NCBI GenBank assembly: GCA_025361995.1
Contig: JANYIP010000019.1
Coordinates: 1 to 13,463, forward strand
Source: Streptomycetales bacterium
GTDB taxonomy: Bacteria; Actinomycetota; Actinomycetes; Prado026
Direction: 5' to 3'
DNA length: 13,463 bases
Numbering within the stretch: position 1 is the stretch's first letter; the number at the start of each line of letters is the position of its first letter. A program made the position numbers and the translations under genes. The notes beneath the pieces were generated by a model, which had not been told where the DNA came from, did not search any database, and worked only from the letters and a program-made list of their open reading frames with translations. Below are positions 5,895 through 13,343 of this stretch, one piece after another.

Positions 5895-6872
5895 GTGACG
5901 ACGATCATCACCACGAACGAGCTGAGCAAGACCTACCCGGGCAAGCGCGGACGCGGCGGCCCGGTCGAGGCGGTGCGCAGCGTCGACCTCGAGGTGGCCG
6001 GCGGCGAGATCGTCGGGTTCCTCGGCCCGAACGGGGCGGGCAAGACGACGACGCTGCGGATGCTGACGACGTTGCTCGAGCCGACTGCGGGCGAAGCGAC
6101 GGTCAACGGCTTCGACCTGCGGCGGGACGCGGTCAACGTGCGCCGCTCGATCGGGTACGTGGCGCAGGCCGGCTCGTCGTACCCGCTGGCGATCGTCGGC
6201 GAGGAGATCGTGGACCACGCCCGGCTGTACGGGGTGGAGCGGTCGGTGGCGCAGGCGCGGACGACGGCGCTCTTCGCCAAACTGAACCTCGCCGGCATGG
6301 AGAAGCGCGCGGTCAAGACGCTGTCGGGTGGGCAGCGCCGCCGCCTCGACATCGCGATGGGCCTGGTCAACGAGCCGCCGCTGGTCTTCCTCGACGAGCC
6401 GACGACCGGCCTGGACCCGCAGTCGCGGGCGAACCTCTGGGAACACATCCGCAGCCTGCGCGACGACCTCGGGACGACGGTGTTCCTGACCACGCACTAC
6501 CTGGAGGAGGCGGACGCGCTGTGCGACCGGATCCTGGTGATCGACCAGGGCCGCATCGTCGCCGAAGGAACCCCGGAGGCACTCAAGCGCAGGATCTCCG
6601 GCGACGGGGTGACGCTGACGTTCGACGACGCTGCCCAGGCTGCGAGCGCTACGACGGTCGCCGGTGCGTTCCCGGGTGCGCAGGACCTGGCGACCGAGGG
6701 GAGCACGGTGCGCTTCCGGGTCCCGGACGTCGGTCGGGCGATCCCGTCGCTGCTGCGCGAGCTCGACGCTTCCGGCGTCCACCTGACTGATGTCGAGGTG
6801 CGGCGGCCGACGCTGGACGACGTGTTCCTGTCCCTCACGGGTCGGTCGCTGCGCGACGACTCCGCCGCCTGA
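5895..6872 (+). CDS. ABC exporter ATP-binding protein, DrrA-type
   Basis: Cytoplasmic ATPase that powers the membrane partner encoded next. A 325-residue protein with one nucleotide-binding domain: Walker A GPNGAGKT (44-51), Q-loop Q91, signature LSGGQ (143-147), Walker B LVFLDEP (163-169) and H-loop H201 (TTHYLEE). The C-terminal extension of about 90 residues ends in EVRRPTLDDVFLSLTGRSLR, the hallmark of the daunorubicin-resistance (DrrA) group of drug and antibiotic exporters. GTG 5895 follows GGAGGAG (5883-5889) at 5-nt spacing. It is co-transcribed with the permease 46 bp downstream. The substrate cannot be told; lipids or hydrophobic drugs are typical for the family. No dedicated regulator gene is adjacent. 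Confidence 0.95.
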   Translation: MTTIITTNELSKTYPGKRGRGGPVEAVRSVDLEVAGGEIVGFLGPNGAGKTTTLRMLTTLLEPTAGEATVNGFDLRRDAVNVRRSIGYVAQAGSSYPLAIVGEEIVDHARLYGVERSVAQARTTALFAKLNLAGMEKRAVKTLSGGQRRRLDIAMGLVNEPPLVFLDEPTTGLDPQSRANLWEHIRSLRDDLGTTVFLTTHYLEEADALCDRILVIDQGRIVAEGTPEALKRRISGDGVTLTFDDAAQAASATTVAGAFPGAQDLATEGSTVRFRVPDVGRAIPSLLRELDASGVHLTDVEVRRPTLDDVFLSLTGRSLRDDSAA

Positions 6873-6918
6873 CCATCCCGGTTCGAAAGCCAGCGCAACC
6901 ATAAAGACAAGGACTGAC

Positions 6919-7674
6919 ATGACCTTCTTCACCGAGACCTGGATCGTCTTCGCGCGCTCGATGCGGCTGTCGTTGCGCAACCCGACCTGGGTGATCATCG
7001 GGCTGAGCCAGCCGATCCTCTACCTGACGCTGTTCGGCCCGCTGCTCAAGCCGCTCGCCCCGGCGCTCGGGACAGCCAACGCGTGGCAGCTCTTCGTCCC
7101 CGGGATGCTGGTCCAGCTGGGCATGTTCGGTGCGCTGTTCGTGGGCTTCGGGCTGATCGCGGAGTACCGCGCCGGGGTGATCGAGTCGATGCGCGTGACC
7201 CCGGCGAGCCGGACGGCGCTCCTGCTCGGGCGGGTGCTGCGCGACGTACTCGTCCTCCTCGTGCAGGGCACGATCCTCACGGTGGTGGCGATCCCGCTCG
7301 GCCTGCGGGCGCCGGTCGGCGGCGTCCTCGTGGCGCTGCTGGTCGTGGCGCTGCTGGGCGCGGCGTTCTCGTCTGTGTCGTACGCGCTGGCGCTGAACCT
7401 CAAGAGCGAGGATGCGCTGGCGCCGTTGCTCAACGGGGTGGCGATCCCGCTGCTGCTGCTGTCGGGGATCCTGCTGCCGATGACGATCGCGCCGAAGTGG
7501 CTGCAGGACGTCTCGGACATCAACCCGCTCAAGCACATCGTGGAGGGCGTGCGCGCGCTCTTCCTCGGCGACTTCGGCGGGTCGACGACGGTGTGGGCGT
7601 TCGCGCTGACGGCCGCGCTGGTGGCGGCCGGCACCTGGTACGGGACGAGCACGTTCCGGCGCGAGAGCTCCTGA
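6919..7674 (+). CDS. ABC-2 type permease, DrrB-like
   Basis: Integral membrane half of the exporter encoded with the preceding ATPase. A 251-residue protein with about six hydrophobic segments (roughly 24-44, 57-80, 105-128, 133-158, 166-190 and 224-242). The ABC-2 signature region is LLSGILLPMTIAPKWLQDVSDINPLKHIVEG (about 180-210). The N-terminal amphipathic stretch before the first helix (FARSMRLSLRNPTW) is typical of this family. ATG 6919 is preceded by AAGGA (6909-6913). The frame is open further upstream to 6790, but that part overlaps the ATPase gene and is not homologous. It converges on the DUF2752 gene with only 23 bp between stops. Two permease copies per transporter would be expected. 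Confidence 0.93.
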   Translation: MTFFTETWIVFARSMRLSLRNPTWVIIGLSQPILYLTLFGPLLKPLAPALGTANAWQLFVPGMLVQLGMFGALFVGFGLIAEYRAGVIESMRVTPASRTALLLGRVLRDVLVLLVQGTILTVVAIPLGLRAPVGGVLVALLVVALLGAAFSSVSYALALNLKSEDALAPLLNGVAIPLLLLSGILLPMTIAPKWLQDVSDINPLKHIVEGVRALFLGDFGGSTTVWAFALTAALVAAGTWYGTSTFRRESS

Positions 7675-7697
7675 CCGGGCTGGTCCGGCCGCGCGGC

Positions 7698-8156
7698 TCA
7701 GCCGCCGGGCTTGAGCGGGAAGCCGGGCAGGTTCCGCACGACCATCCATACGAGGGCAACACCGAGGATGACGAAGCCGGTCCGCCGCCCTATGACGAAA
7801 CGGTAGGTCGTGCCGCGCACCCCGGCCACCAGCCAGCGCACCCAGACGTACCCCATGAGCGGGAGAAGCGCGAGCAGGACGGCGTTGTCGTGCACCGCCC
7901 CCGACCAGTGGCCGGTGATCAGCGCGCGCACCATGCGCAGGCCGCCGCAGGCCGGGCAGTCGAGCCCGGTCAGCCACTTGGTGGGGCACTCGGGCATGAG
8001 CTGGTTGGGGTCGTTCGGGTCGTGGGTGGCGAGGTAGGCGCAGCCGGCCAGTGCGACGGCTGCCGCGGCTGCGGGGGCGAGCCAGGCATGACGGACCGGC
8101 GCGACCGGCTGGTCGCGATCGGTCTCCGTCGGCGGCGCCGACCAGGTGTCAACCAC
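7698..8156 (-). CDS. DUF2752 family membrane protein
   Basis: A 152-residue membrane protein of unknown function. The family motif is clear: C57-P-T-K-W-L-T-G-L-D-C67-P-A-C70-G-G-L-R, resembling a zinc- or redox-type cysteine cluster near the membrane surface. There are three hydrophobic helices (about 24-43, 91-112 and 124-141). GTG 8156 overlaps the stop of the TM2 gene by 8 bp (GTGGTTGA), so the two are translationally coupled. A perfect 8-bp hairpin ends exactly on the first base of this start codon. DUF2752 genes often neighbour TM2-domain genes in actinobacteria, and that pairing is seen here. The biochemical role is not known. Confidence 0.9.
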   Translation of the reverse strand: MVDTWSAPPTETDRDQPVAPVRHAWLAPAAAAAVALAGCAYLATHDPNDPNQLMPECPTKWLTGLDCPACGGLRMVRALITGHWSGAVHDNAVLLALLPLMGYVWVRWLVAGVRGTTYRFVIGRRTGFVILGVALVWMVVRNLPGFPLKPGG

Positions 8157-8520
8157 GCAGGGGTCGCCCCTGCGGGTCGGTCACCTTGTCGACGAGCATG
8201 AGGATGCCGTCGATGATGGCCCAGACGCCCAGGCCGCCACAGGTGAGGAGCTGGGCGATCGCGATGCCGTAGTGGCCGGTGTACCAGCGGCCGGCGCCCA
8301 CTGTGCCGAAGGCGAGCTGCAGCACACCGGCGACGATCTTGTTCTTGTCCGAGTACGGGCGGCCGTACATGTCGACGCCGAAGGGCGCGCCCGGTTGGGG
8401 CTGCTGGTAGCCCGGCGGCGCGTAGTAGGGCGGCTGGTAGGGCGGCTGGTAGGGCGGCGGCGGATAGGCGGGCGGCTGGTAGCCGGGAGGCGGCTGCTCA
8501 GTGCCGTCAGGGGTGCTCAT
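8149..8520 (-). CDS. TM2 domain-containing protein
   Basis: A 123-residue protein with a Pro/Tyr/Gln-rich cytosolic head (residues 8-45, PPYQPPYQPPYY-type repeats) and a TM2 domain. The first helix is about 61-79 and ends in GAGRWYTG; the second is about 84-110 with QLLTCGGLGVWAIIDG and the conserved polar D104. ATG 8520 is chosen because AAGGA lies 7 nt upstream on the minus strand and the frame before it is not homologous. The ABC-F gene ends 42 bp upstream, so the three genes may form an operon. TM2 proteins have no settled function in bacteria. The repetitive head is coded by 12-bp tandem repeats and may vary in length. Confidence 0.9.
   Translation of the reverse strand: MSTPDGTEQPPPGYQPPAYPPPPYQPPYQPPYYAPPGYQQPQPGAPFGVDMYGRPYSDKNKIVAGVLQLAFGTVGAGRWYTGHYGIAIAQLLTCGGLGVWAIIDGILMLVDKVTDPQGRPLRG
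8156..8174 (-). promoter_or_regulatory. start-codon hairpin between TM2 and DUF2752 genes
   Basis: CGCAGGGG (8156-8163) and CCCCTGCG (8167-8174) make a perfect 8-bp stem with a 3-nt loop. In the minus-strand mRNA the last stem base is the G of the DUF2752 GTG start, and the Shine-Dalgarno-like AGGGG is in the stem. Ribosomes finishing TM2 would open it, which fits strict translational coupling. Confidence 0.5.
8428..8481. repeat. 12-bp tandem repeats coding YQPP units
   Basis: GGGCGGCTGGTA occurs at 8428-8439 and 8440-8451 in tandem, with a third partial unit following and another full copy at 8470-8481. On the minus strand the unit encodes Tyr-Gln-Pro-Pro in the head of the TM2 protein. It is likely prone to slippage. 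Confidence 0.75.
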
Positions 8521-8562
8521 GCCTGCATCCTTGCGTAGCCGGGCCGGTGGGACCACAACGCG

Positions 8563-10209
8563 TCATCGCTCGACGACCGCGCCGCCGGTGACCTCGAACC
8601 GCCGATCGGTGCGCACCACGTCGAGCATGCGCCGGTCGTGGGTGACGAGCAGCAGAGTCCCGGTGTACGTCTCGAGCGCCTGCTCCAGCTGCTCGATGGC
8701 CGGCAGGTCGAGGTGGTTGGTGGGTTCGTCGAGGACGAGCAGGTTGACTCCGCGGGCCTGAAGCAGGGCGAGCGCGGCTCGGGTGCGCTCCCCCGGCGAC
8801 AGGGTTGCCGCGGGCCGCCGGACGTGCGGGGCACCCAGGCCGAACTTGGCCAGCAGGGTGCGTACCTGCGCGGTGACCCAGTCGGGCACGGCCGCGGCAA
8901 ACGCCTCGAGCAGGGGCTCGTCGCCCAGGAACAGCGCTCGGGCCTGGTCGACCTCGCCGACGACGACACCCGAGCCGAGCGACGACGTGCCTGCGGCCAG
9001 CGGCACCCGCCCGAGCAGCGCGGCGAGCAAGGTCGACTTGCCGGAGCCGTTCGCGCCGGTCACGGCGACGCGGTCGGCCCAGTCGATCTGCAGGTCGACG
9101 GGACCGAGCCGGAAGTGGCCGCGCTCCACCACCGCGCCGCGCAGGACGGCCACCACGGCTCCGGCTCGGGGCGCGGCGGCGATCTCCATCCGCAGCTCCC
9201 ACTCCTTGCGCGGCTCGTCCACCACGTCGAGGCGTTCGATCCGACGGTCCGTCTGCCGGGCCTTCGCCGCCTGCTTCTCGGTGGCCTCGGTCCGGAACTT
9301 GCGGCCGGCCTTGTCGTTGTCGGGCTGCTTGCGGCGAGCGTTCTTGACACCCTTCTCCATCCAGGCCCGCTGAGTCCGCGCACGCTCCTCCAAGGTCGAC
9401 TTGGTGTCGGCGTACTCGTCGTACGTCTCGCGGGCGTGCCGGCGGGCGACCTCCCGCTCGTCGAGGTACGCCTCGTACCCGCCGCCGTAGACATTGACCT
9501 GCTGCTGCACCAGGTCGAGCTCGACGACGCGGGTCACCGTGCGGGCCAGGAACTCGCGGTCGTGACTGACCAGCACCACCGGCGTACGCAGCCCGGAGAC
9601 GAACCGCTCGAGGCGCTCCAGCCCGTCGAGGTCGAGGTCGTTGGTCGGCTCGTCGAGGAGGAAGATGTCGTACCGGCTGAGCAGGAGCGCCGCGAGCCCG
9701 ACCCTGGCGAGCTGCCCGCCGGACAGGGCCGTGGTTGGGGCGTCGAGGTCGATGGCCAGGCCGAGGTCGGCAGCGACGGAGTCGGCGCGTTCGTCCAGAT
9801 CAGCGCCGCCGAGGGCGAGCCAACGCTCGAGGGCGTCGCCGTAGCGGTCGTCGGCACCGGGTTCGGAGCGGGAGAGCGCGTTCGCGGCCGCGTCCATCTC
9901 GCCCTGAGCGTCGCTGACGCCGGTCTGTCGTGCGAGGAACTCCCGGACCGTCTCGCCGGGGCGGCGCTCGTGCTCTTGGCGCAGGTACCCGACGGCGGCG
10001 CTGGCCGGGCTCAGGACCACAGACCCCTCTTGGGCGAGGTCGGGTGCCGCTGACCCGGCCAGGATGCTCAGCAGGGTGGACTTCCCGGCGCCGTTGGGCC
10101 CGACCAGGCCGACGACGTCGCCGGGCGCGACCACCAGGTCGAGCCCGGCGAAGAGCTCACGGTCGCCGTGGGCCGCCCCGAGCCCTTTGGCAACCAGGGT
10201 GGCGGACAC
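8563..10209 (-). CDS. ABC-F family ATPase
   Basis: A soluble tandem ATPase with no membrane domain, 548 residues, of the ribosome-associated ABC-F class (translation factors and antibiotic-resistance proteins). Domain 1: Walker A GPNGAGKS (37-44), LSGGQ (162-166), IFLLDEPTNDLD (182-193), SHD (205-207). A charged linker follows at about 250-335 (ARRHARETYDEYADTKSTLEERARTQRAW...), the P-site tRNA-interaction motif region. Domain 2: GANGSGKS (385-392), LSPGE (470-474), LLVLDEPTNHLD (490-501), THD. The second signature has Pro in place of Gly, common in this class. The sequence does not show whether it protects against an antibiotic or is housekeeping. The GTG start at 10209 has TAGGTT 6 nt upstream, suggesting its own leaderless promoter. 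Confidence 0.93.
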   Translation of the reverse strand: MSATLVAKGLGAAHGDRELFAGLDLVVAPGDVVGLVGPNGAGKSTLLSILAGSAAPDLAQEGSVVLSPASAAVGYLRQEHERRPGETVREFLARQTGVSDAQGEMDAAANALSRSEPGADDRYGDALERWLALGGADLDERADSVAADLGLAIDLDAPTTALSGGQLARVGLAALLLSRYDIFLLDEPTNDLDLDGLERLERFVSGLRTPVVLVSHDREFLARTVTRVVELDLVQQQVNVYGGGYEAYLDEREVARRHARETYDEYADTKSTLEERARTQRAWMEKGVKNARRKQPDNDKAGRKFRTEATEKQAAKARQTDRRIERLDVVDEPRKEWELRMEIAAAPRAGAVVAVLRGAVVERGHFRLGPVDLQIDWADRVAVTGANGSGKSTLLAALLGRVPLAAGTSSLGSGVVVGEVDQARALFLGDEPLLEAFAAAVPDWVTAQVRTLLAKFGLGAPHVRRPAATLSPGERTRAALALLQARGVNLLVLDEPTNHLDLPAIEQLEQALETYTGTLLLVTHDRRMLDVVRTDRRFEVTGGAVVER

Positions 10210-10221
10210 GACGGCAACCTA
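10210..10221 (-). promoter_or_regulatory. leaderless -10 element of the ABC-F gene
   Basis: On the minus strand TAGGTT (10221-10216) is followed by GCCGTC and then the GTG start. The 6-nt gap places the transcription start on the first base of the codon. No Shine-Dalgarno is present at proper spacing, consistent with leaderless translation. No clear -35 was found. Confidence 0.45.
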
Positions 10222-10222
10222 T

Positions 10223-10258
10223 CTGACGATCCGTTTGATCCACCTGCACGATCGTCAG
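10223..10258. repeat. 9-bp inverted repeat upstream of the ABC-F promoter
   Basis: CTGACGATC (10223-10231) and its exact reverse complement GATCGTCAG (10250-10258) flank an 18-nt spacer. The dyad overlaps the stop codon of the hydrolase gene and directly abuts the TAGGTT -10 of the ABC-F gene. It may be an operator, or a hairpin ending the hydrolase message; there is no T-tract. Confidence 0.5.
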
Positions 10259-11136
10259 CGCGAAAGCCGCAGCTGGCGCCCGGCGTGGCCCAAGGCGTCC
10301 GGCAGGACCCGGCGCCAGTAGCCGTCCGCGTGCGCGCCCGCCGCGTAGGTAGCCGCAGAGCCTTTCGCGCCCGCGTGGAGGCGCTCGGCGGCCGGCAGGA
10401 ACGGGTCTTGGCGCCCGCACCACACGGCCAGCAGCGGCGCGTCGATCGACCCGAGGTGCAGCAACGGCTCGCTGGCCTTCCAGTCGGCTTCGCCGGTGAA
10501 GACGTGGTGCGCCTTGGCATCGGGCCAGTCGAGGAAGAGCGCCGGACTGATCGTCACCACGGTCGCGAGCTGGGTGGCAGGCGACGTCAGGCTCCGGTCG
10601 AGCAGCAGCGCGCCGAAGCAACCCATCGAGATGCCGAGCACACCGCGCGGCCGGCCCGGGTCCTGCACGGGCCCGAAGCCCAGCTGGCCCAGCCAGCGCG
10701 GGACCTCGTCGCGCAGCATCGCCTGCGGGTCGTCGGCCCCGACCGGGTGCCAGTACGCGTCGCTGCCGTCGACCGCCGCCACCGCGAAGGGCGGGGCGCC
10801 CTGACTGACCGCCTGGCTCAGGAACTGCGGGACGCCGAGCTCGACCATGTGCTGCGCCGACGCTCCCCGACCGTGCAGCAGCAGGCAGATCGGCAGTCCG
10901 GCGGCCTGGTGTCCAGGCGGCAGCATGGTGATCAGGTCGACGGCCTTGCCCCGCGCCGCCGACTGCTGCCGGGTGGTGGTCACGTCGCCGACGGGTACGT
11001 CGGGGATCACCCCGTCCGGCCCGGCGTCGGTCAGCACCTGCCGGGCGACCCCGAGCGAGCCGGCTACCACCGCCGTACCCAGACCGCCGGCGACCAGCAG
11101 CGTCCGGCGACTGATCCGACTCGGTGAGGCCGTCAC
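10255..11136 (-). CDS. Tat-exported esterase-like alpha/beta hydrolase
   Basis: A 293-residue serine hydrolase of the putative esterase (esterase D / antigen 85-like) fold. The N-terminus has a twin-arginine signal, SRISRRTLLVAGG (6-18), and a hydrophobic stretch, so it is exported folded and perhaps anchored. The oxyanion region is LLLHGRG (about 85-91). The nucleophile elbow is GISMG with Ser170. Candidate acid D244 lies in CGRQDPF and His269 in GAHADGYW. The GTG at 11136 is chosen because it gives the Tat signal and a 4-bp GTGA overlap with the stop of the PAP2 gene, so the two are translationally coupled. An upstream frame to 11226 exists but overlaps the PAP2 gene. The substrate is unknown; acyl esters of the envelope are plausible. 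Confidence 0.88.
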   Translation of the reverse strand: MTASPSRISRRTLLVAGGLGTAVVAGSLGVARQVLTDAGPDGVIPDVPVGDVTTTRQQSAARGKAVDLITMLPPGHQAAGLPICLLLHGRGASAQHMVELGVPQFLSQAVSQGAPPFAVAAVDGSDAYWHPVGADDPQAMLRDEVPRWLGQLGFGPVQDPGRPRGVLGISMGCFGALLLDRSLTSPATQLATVVTISPALFLDWPDAKAHHVFTGEADWKASEPLLHLGSIDAPLLAVWCGRQDPFLPAAERLHAGAKGSAATYAAGAHADGYWRRVLPDALGHAGRQLRLSR

Positions 11137-12107
11137 GCCAGGTGCGCCTGCGCGGGCTCGGCGTCCTGCCTCAGGTCGATCTCCTCGGGGACGACGGGCC
11201 GACGCGCCGCGCTCCAGCGCTCCCACCGGTTCGCCACTACCAGCACGACGACGACGTAGACGTACCCGACCAGGATGTCGAACACGTAGTGCTCACCTGC
11301 GTACACGAGCGAGCAGGCCATGGCGAGCGTGTACGTCGCCATCAGCACCCGACCCCACCAGCGCAGCCGCGGCCAGACGTACGCCGTCAGCATCGCGGTG
11401 AACGCGGCGTGCAGCGACGGGACGGCAGCGACCGCGTTGGCCTGCGCCTGGCCGTGTGCGATCAGCAGCCCCGCGAAGTGCAGGTGGATCGCGTCCCAGC
11501 CGCGGGTGGCGAGGTGGGCGACCGGCGGGATCAGCCCGGAGTCACCGGCGTACCAGGGCGGCGCCGACGGATAGAGCATGTACGTGATCAGGCCGGCGTA
11601 GGACAGCATCAGGATCCGCCTCGCCCAGGGCACCCACCGCTCGCGGGACTGCGCGTAGAGCACCGCCGCCACGATCCAGACGACGAAGAAGTGCGAGACG
11701 TACACCAGGGACACCACGACGTCCCACCAGTGGATCGTGTTCGGCTGGTAGAAGTGCAGCTGCAGGTACGTGGTCGGGACGTTGCCCCCGAAGAGGAACT
11801 TCTCGGCGGCCAGCGGCTGGGTGACGTGCACCGGCGTCCCGAGCTTGTCGGCGACTCCGCGGCTCAGGTCGTAGACATACAGAAACCCGACGAACGGCAA
11901 CCAGTCGACAAGGATCCGCAGCTGGGTCCGCCAGGGCCGCCCCACGTAGGCGGCGAAGAGCGCAGCCAGGATCCACGCCGTCTGCGACCAGCGGTCCAGC
12001 GGAGCGCCCTGGGTCAGCAGGTACCACAGGAAGGCCGCCGCCCAGACGGCGAGGGCCAGACCGCGGGGCGTCCGCAGCCACAGTGCGAACCGGTGCGCGC
12101 GAGTCAC
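11133..12107 (-). CDS. PAP2 superfamily membrane phosphatase/transferase
   Basis: A 324-residue polytopic membrane protein of the PAP2 / inositol-phosphorylceramide-synthase-like group. The three catalytic blocks are recognisable: YPSAPPW (179-185), PSLHAAF (230-236, with H233) and YAGEHYVFDILVGY (269-282, nucleophile H273, D277). About six helices surround them (roughly 14-32, 43-56, 66-80, 130-151, 164-178 and 253-292). The expected reaction is dephosphorylation or head-group transfer on a lipid phosphate at the outer membrane face. GTG 12107 lies 12 bp after the glgC stop with no clear RBS, so translation may depend on glgC reading. The C-terminal tail is hydrophilic. The link with glycogen synthesis is positional only. 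Confidence 0.9.
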   Translation of the reverse strand: MTRAHRFALWLRTPRGLALAVWAAAFLWYLLTQGAPLDRWSQTAWILAALFAAYVGRPWRTQLRILVDWLPFVGFLYVYDLSRGVADKLGTPVHVTQPLAAEKFLFGGNVPTTYLQLHFYQPNTIHWWDVVVSLVYVSHFFVVWIVAAVLYAQSRERWVPWARRILMLSYAGLITYMLYPSAPPWYAGDSGLIPPVAHLATRGWDAIHLHFAGLLIAHGQAQANAVAAVPSLHAAFTAMLTAYVWPRLRWWGRVLMATYTLAMACSLVYAGEHYVFDILVGYVYVVVVLVVANRWERWSAARRPVVPEEIDLRQDAEPAQAHLA

Positions 12108-12119
12108 GGCAGGGGAGAC

Positions 12120-13343
12120 CTAGAGGACGGCACGGGTGTTCTTGCCGAGGACGGCGACCCCGCCCTCGGAGATCGTGTAGAGCTCGGCGTCCCTCGCAAG
12201 GTCGACCCCGATCCGGGCACCGTCCGGCACCACCACACCCTTGTCGAGGATGGCCCGGCGGACTATCGCGCCGCGACCGACCGAGCAGCCGGGAAGGAGG
12301 ACCGAGTCGGTGACCTCGGCGCCGTGCCCCACGCGTACGTCGAAGGCCACCACGGAGTGGTCGACCAGGCCGCCGGAGATGATCGTGCCGGCACCGACGA
12401 TGGACTCGTGCGCCTCGCCGCCCTCGACGAACTTGGCCGGCGGCCAGGCACCCATGTGCGACAGGATCGGCCACTGCCGGTTGTAGAGGTTGAAGATCGG
12501 GTGCACCGAGACCAGGTCCATGTGCGCGTCGTGGTAGGAGTCGAGGGTCCCGACGTCGCGCCAGTAGCCGCGGTCGCGGACAGTCGAGCCCGGCACCTCG
12601 TTCTGGTCGAAGTCGTAGACCTTCGCGGCGCCGAGGCGGGTCATCATCGGGATGATGTCGCCACCCATGTCGTGCACCGAGCCCTCGTCGCTCGAGTCGA
12701 CCTTGAGCGCCTCGATGAGCACGTCGGTCGAGAAGACGTAGTTGCCCATCGAGGCATAGCAGGTGTCCGGGTCGCCGGGCACCGTCGGCGGGTCGGCCGG
12801 CTTCTCCAGGAACGCCTTGATGTCGACGCCGTTGTCGTGGGTCTCGATGATCCCGAAGCCCGACGCCTGCGACTTCGGCACCCGGATCCCGGCGACCGTG
12901 ACGCCGGCGCCGGAGTCGATGTGCGCTTGGACCATCTGCGACGGGTCCATCCGGTAGACGTGGTCCGCGCCGAAGACGACGACGTAGTCCGGCTCGTCGT
13001 CGTACACCAGGTTGAGGCTCTGGAAGATCGCGTCCGCGCTGCCGGTGAACCACCGCGGGCCGAGCCGCTGCTGGGCCGGCACCGGGGTGATGTAGTTGCC
13101 GAGCAGGGTGGACATCCGCCAGGTCGTGGTGATGTGCCGGTCGAGCGAGTGCGACTTGTACTGGGTCAGCACGCACAGTCGCAGGTACCCCGCGTTGACC
13201 AGGTTGGACAGCACGAAGTCGACGAGCCTGTACTGCCCGCCGAAGGGCACCGCCGGTTTAGCCCGGTCGGCTGTCAAAAACATCAAGCGCTTGCCCTCAC
13301 CGCCCGCGAGCACAATCCCCAGCACACGCCTGCGACTCGCCAT
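12120..13343 (-). CDS. glgC: glucose-1-phosphate adenylyltransferase
   Basis: Makes ADP-glucose from ATP and glucose-1-phosphate, the committed and regulated step of bacterial glycogen synthesis, in the cytoplasm. At 407 residues it is of normal length. Markers: nucleotide-binding loop LAGGEGKRL (12-20), AKPAVPFGG (28-36), GSADAIFQ (101-108), GADHVY (125-130, metal-binding Asp127), sugar-phosphate site FLEKP (178-182), YWRDVGT (260-266) and a C-terminal left-handed beta-helix (about 315-400). Position 22 is Phe (LMFLT) where actinobacterial enzymes usually have Pro, encoded in a local AT-rich patch. ATG 13343 has no spaced RBS; GGGGAG abuts it and TAGGGT lies 6 nt upstream, suggesting leaderless expression. 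It is divergent from glgA by 22 bp and followed by the PAP2 and hydrolase genes. Confidence 0.97.
   Translation of the reverse strand: MASRRRVLGIVLAGGEGKRLMFLTADRAKPAVPFGGQYRLVDFVLSNLVNAGYLRLCVLTQYKSHSLDRHITTTWRMSTLLGNYITPVPAQQRLGPRWFTGSADAIFQSLNLVYDDEPDYVVVFGADHVYRMDPSQMVQAHIDSGAGVTVAGIRVPKSQASGFGIIETHDNGVDIKAFLEKPADPPTVPGDPDTCYASMGNYVFSTDVLIEALKVDSSDEGSVHDMGGDIIPMMTRLGAAKVYDFDQNEVPGSTVRDRGYWRDVGTLDSYHDAHMDLVSVHPIFNLYNRQWPILSHMGAWPPAKFVEGGEAHESIVGAGTIISGGLVDHSVVAFDVRVGHGAEVTDSVLLPGCSVGRGAIVRRAILDKGVVVPDGARIGVDLARDAELYTISEGGVAVLGKNTRAVL

Noticed and set aside
5850..6998. Minus-strand open frame of 382 codons opposite the ABC ATPase
   Set aside because: Antisense to a clear ABC ATPase; composition dominated by Arg, Val and Asp, no motif.
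7693..7705. GCGGC-TCA-GCCGC as a bidirectional terminator between convergent genes
   Set aside because: Only 5 bp stem without T-tract; equal stems are expected by chance at this GC content.
6835..8201. Long open frames on both strands across the permease and DUF2752 genes
   Set aside because: Shadows of the ABC-2 permease and DUF2752 genes, which have recognisable domains in other frames.
8428..8481. Repeats as a CRISPR or regulatory array
   Set aside because: The 12-bp period is in frame and encodes Tyr-Gln-Pro-Pro repeats of the TM2 protein; no spacers.
8638..10053. Long plus-strand open frame of 471 codons
   Set aside because: Antisense shadow of the ABC-F gene, whose Walker and signature motifs are all on the minus strand. 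High GC makes such shadows common.
10168..11127. Plus-strand frame of 319 codons opposite the hydrolase
   Set aside because: Antisense shadow; the minus strand carries the catalytic GISMG and Tat motifs.
11542..13176. Minus-strand open frame of 544 codons
   Set aside because: Out-of-frame shadow of glgC and the PAP2 gene; low-complexity Arg/Gly/Pro-rich translation with no domain.
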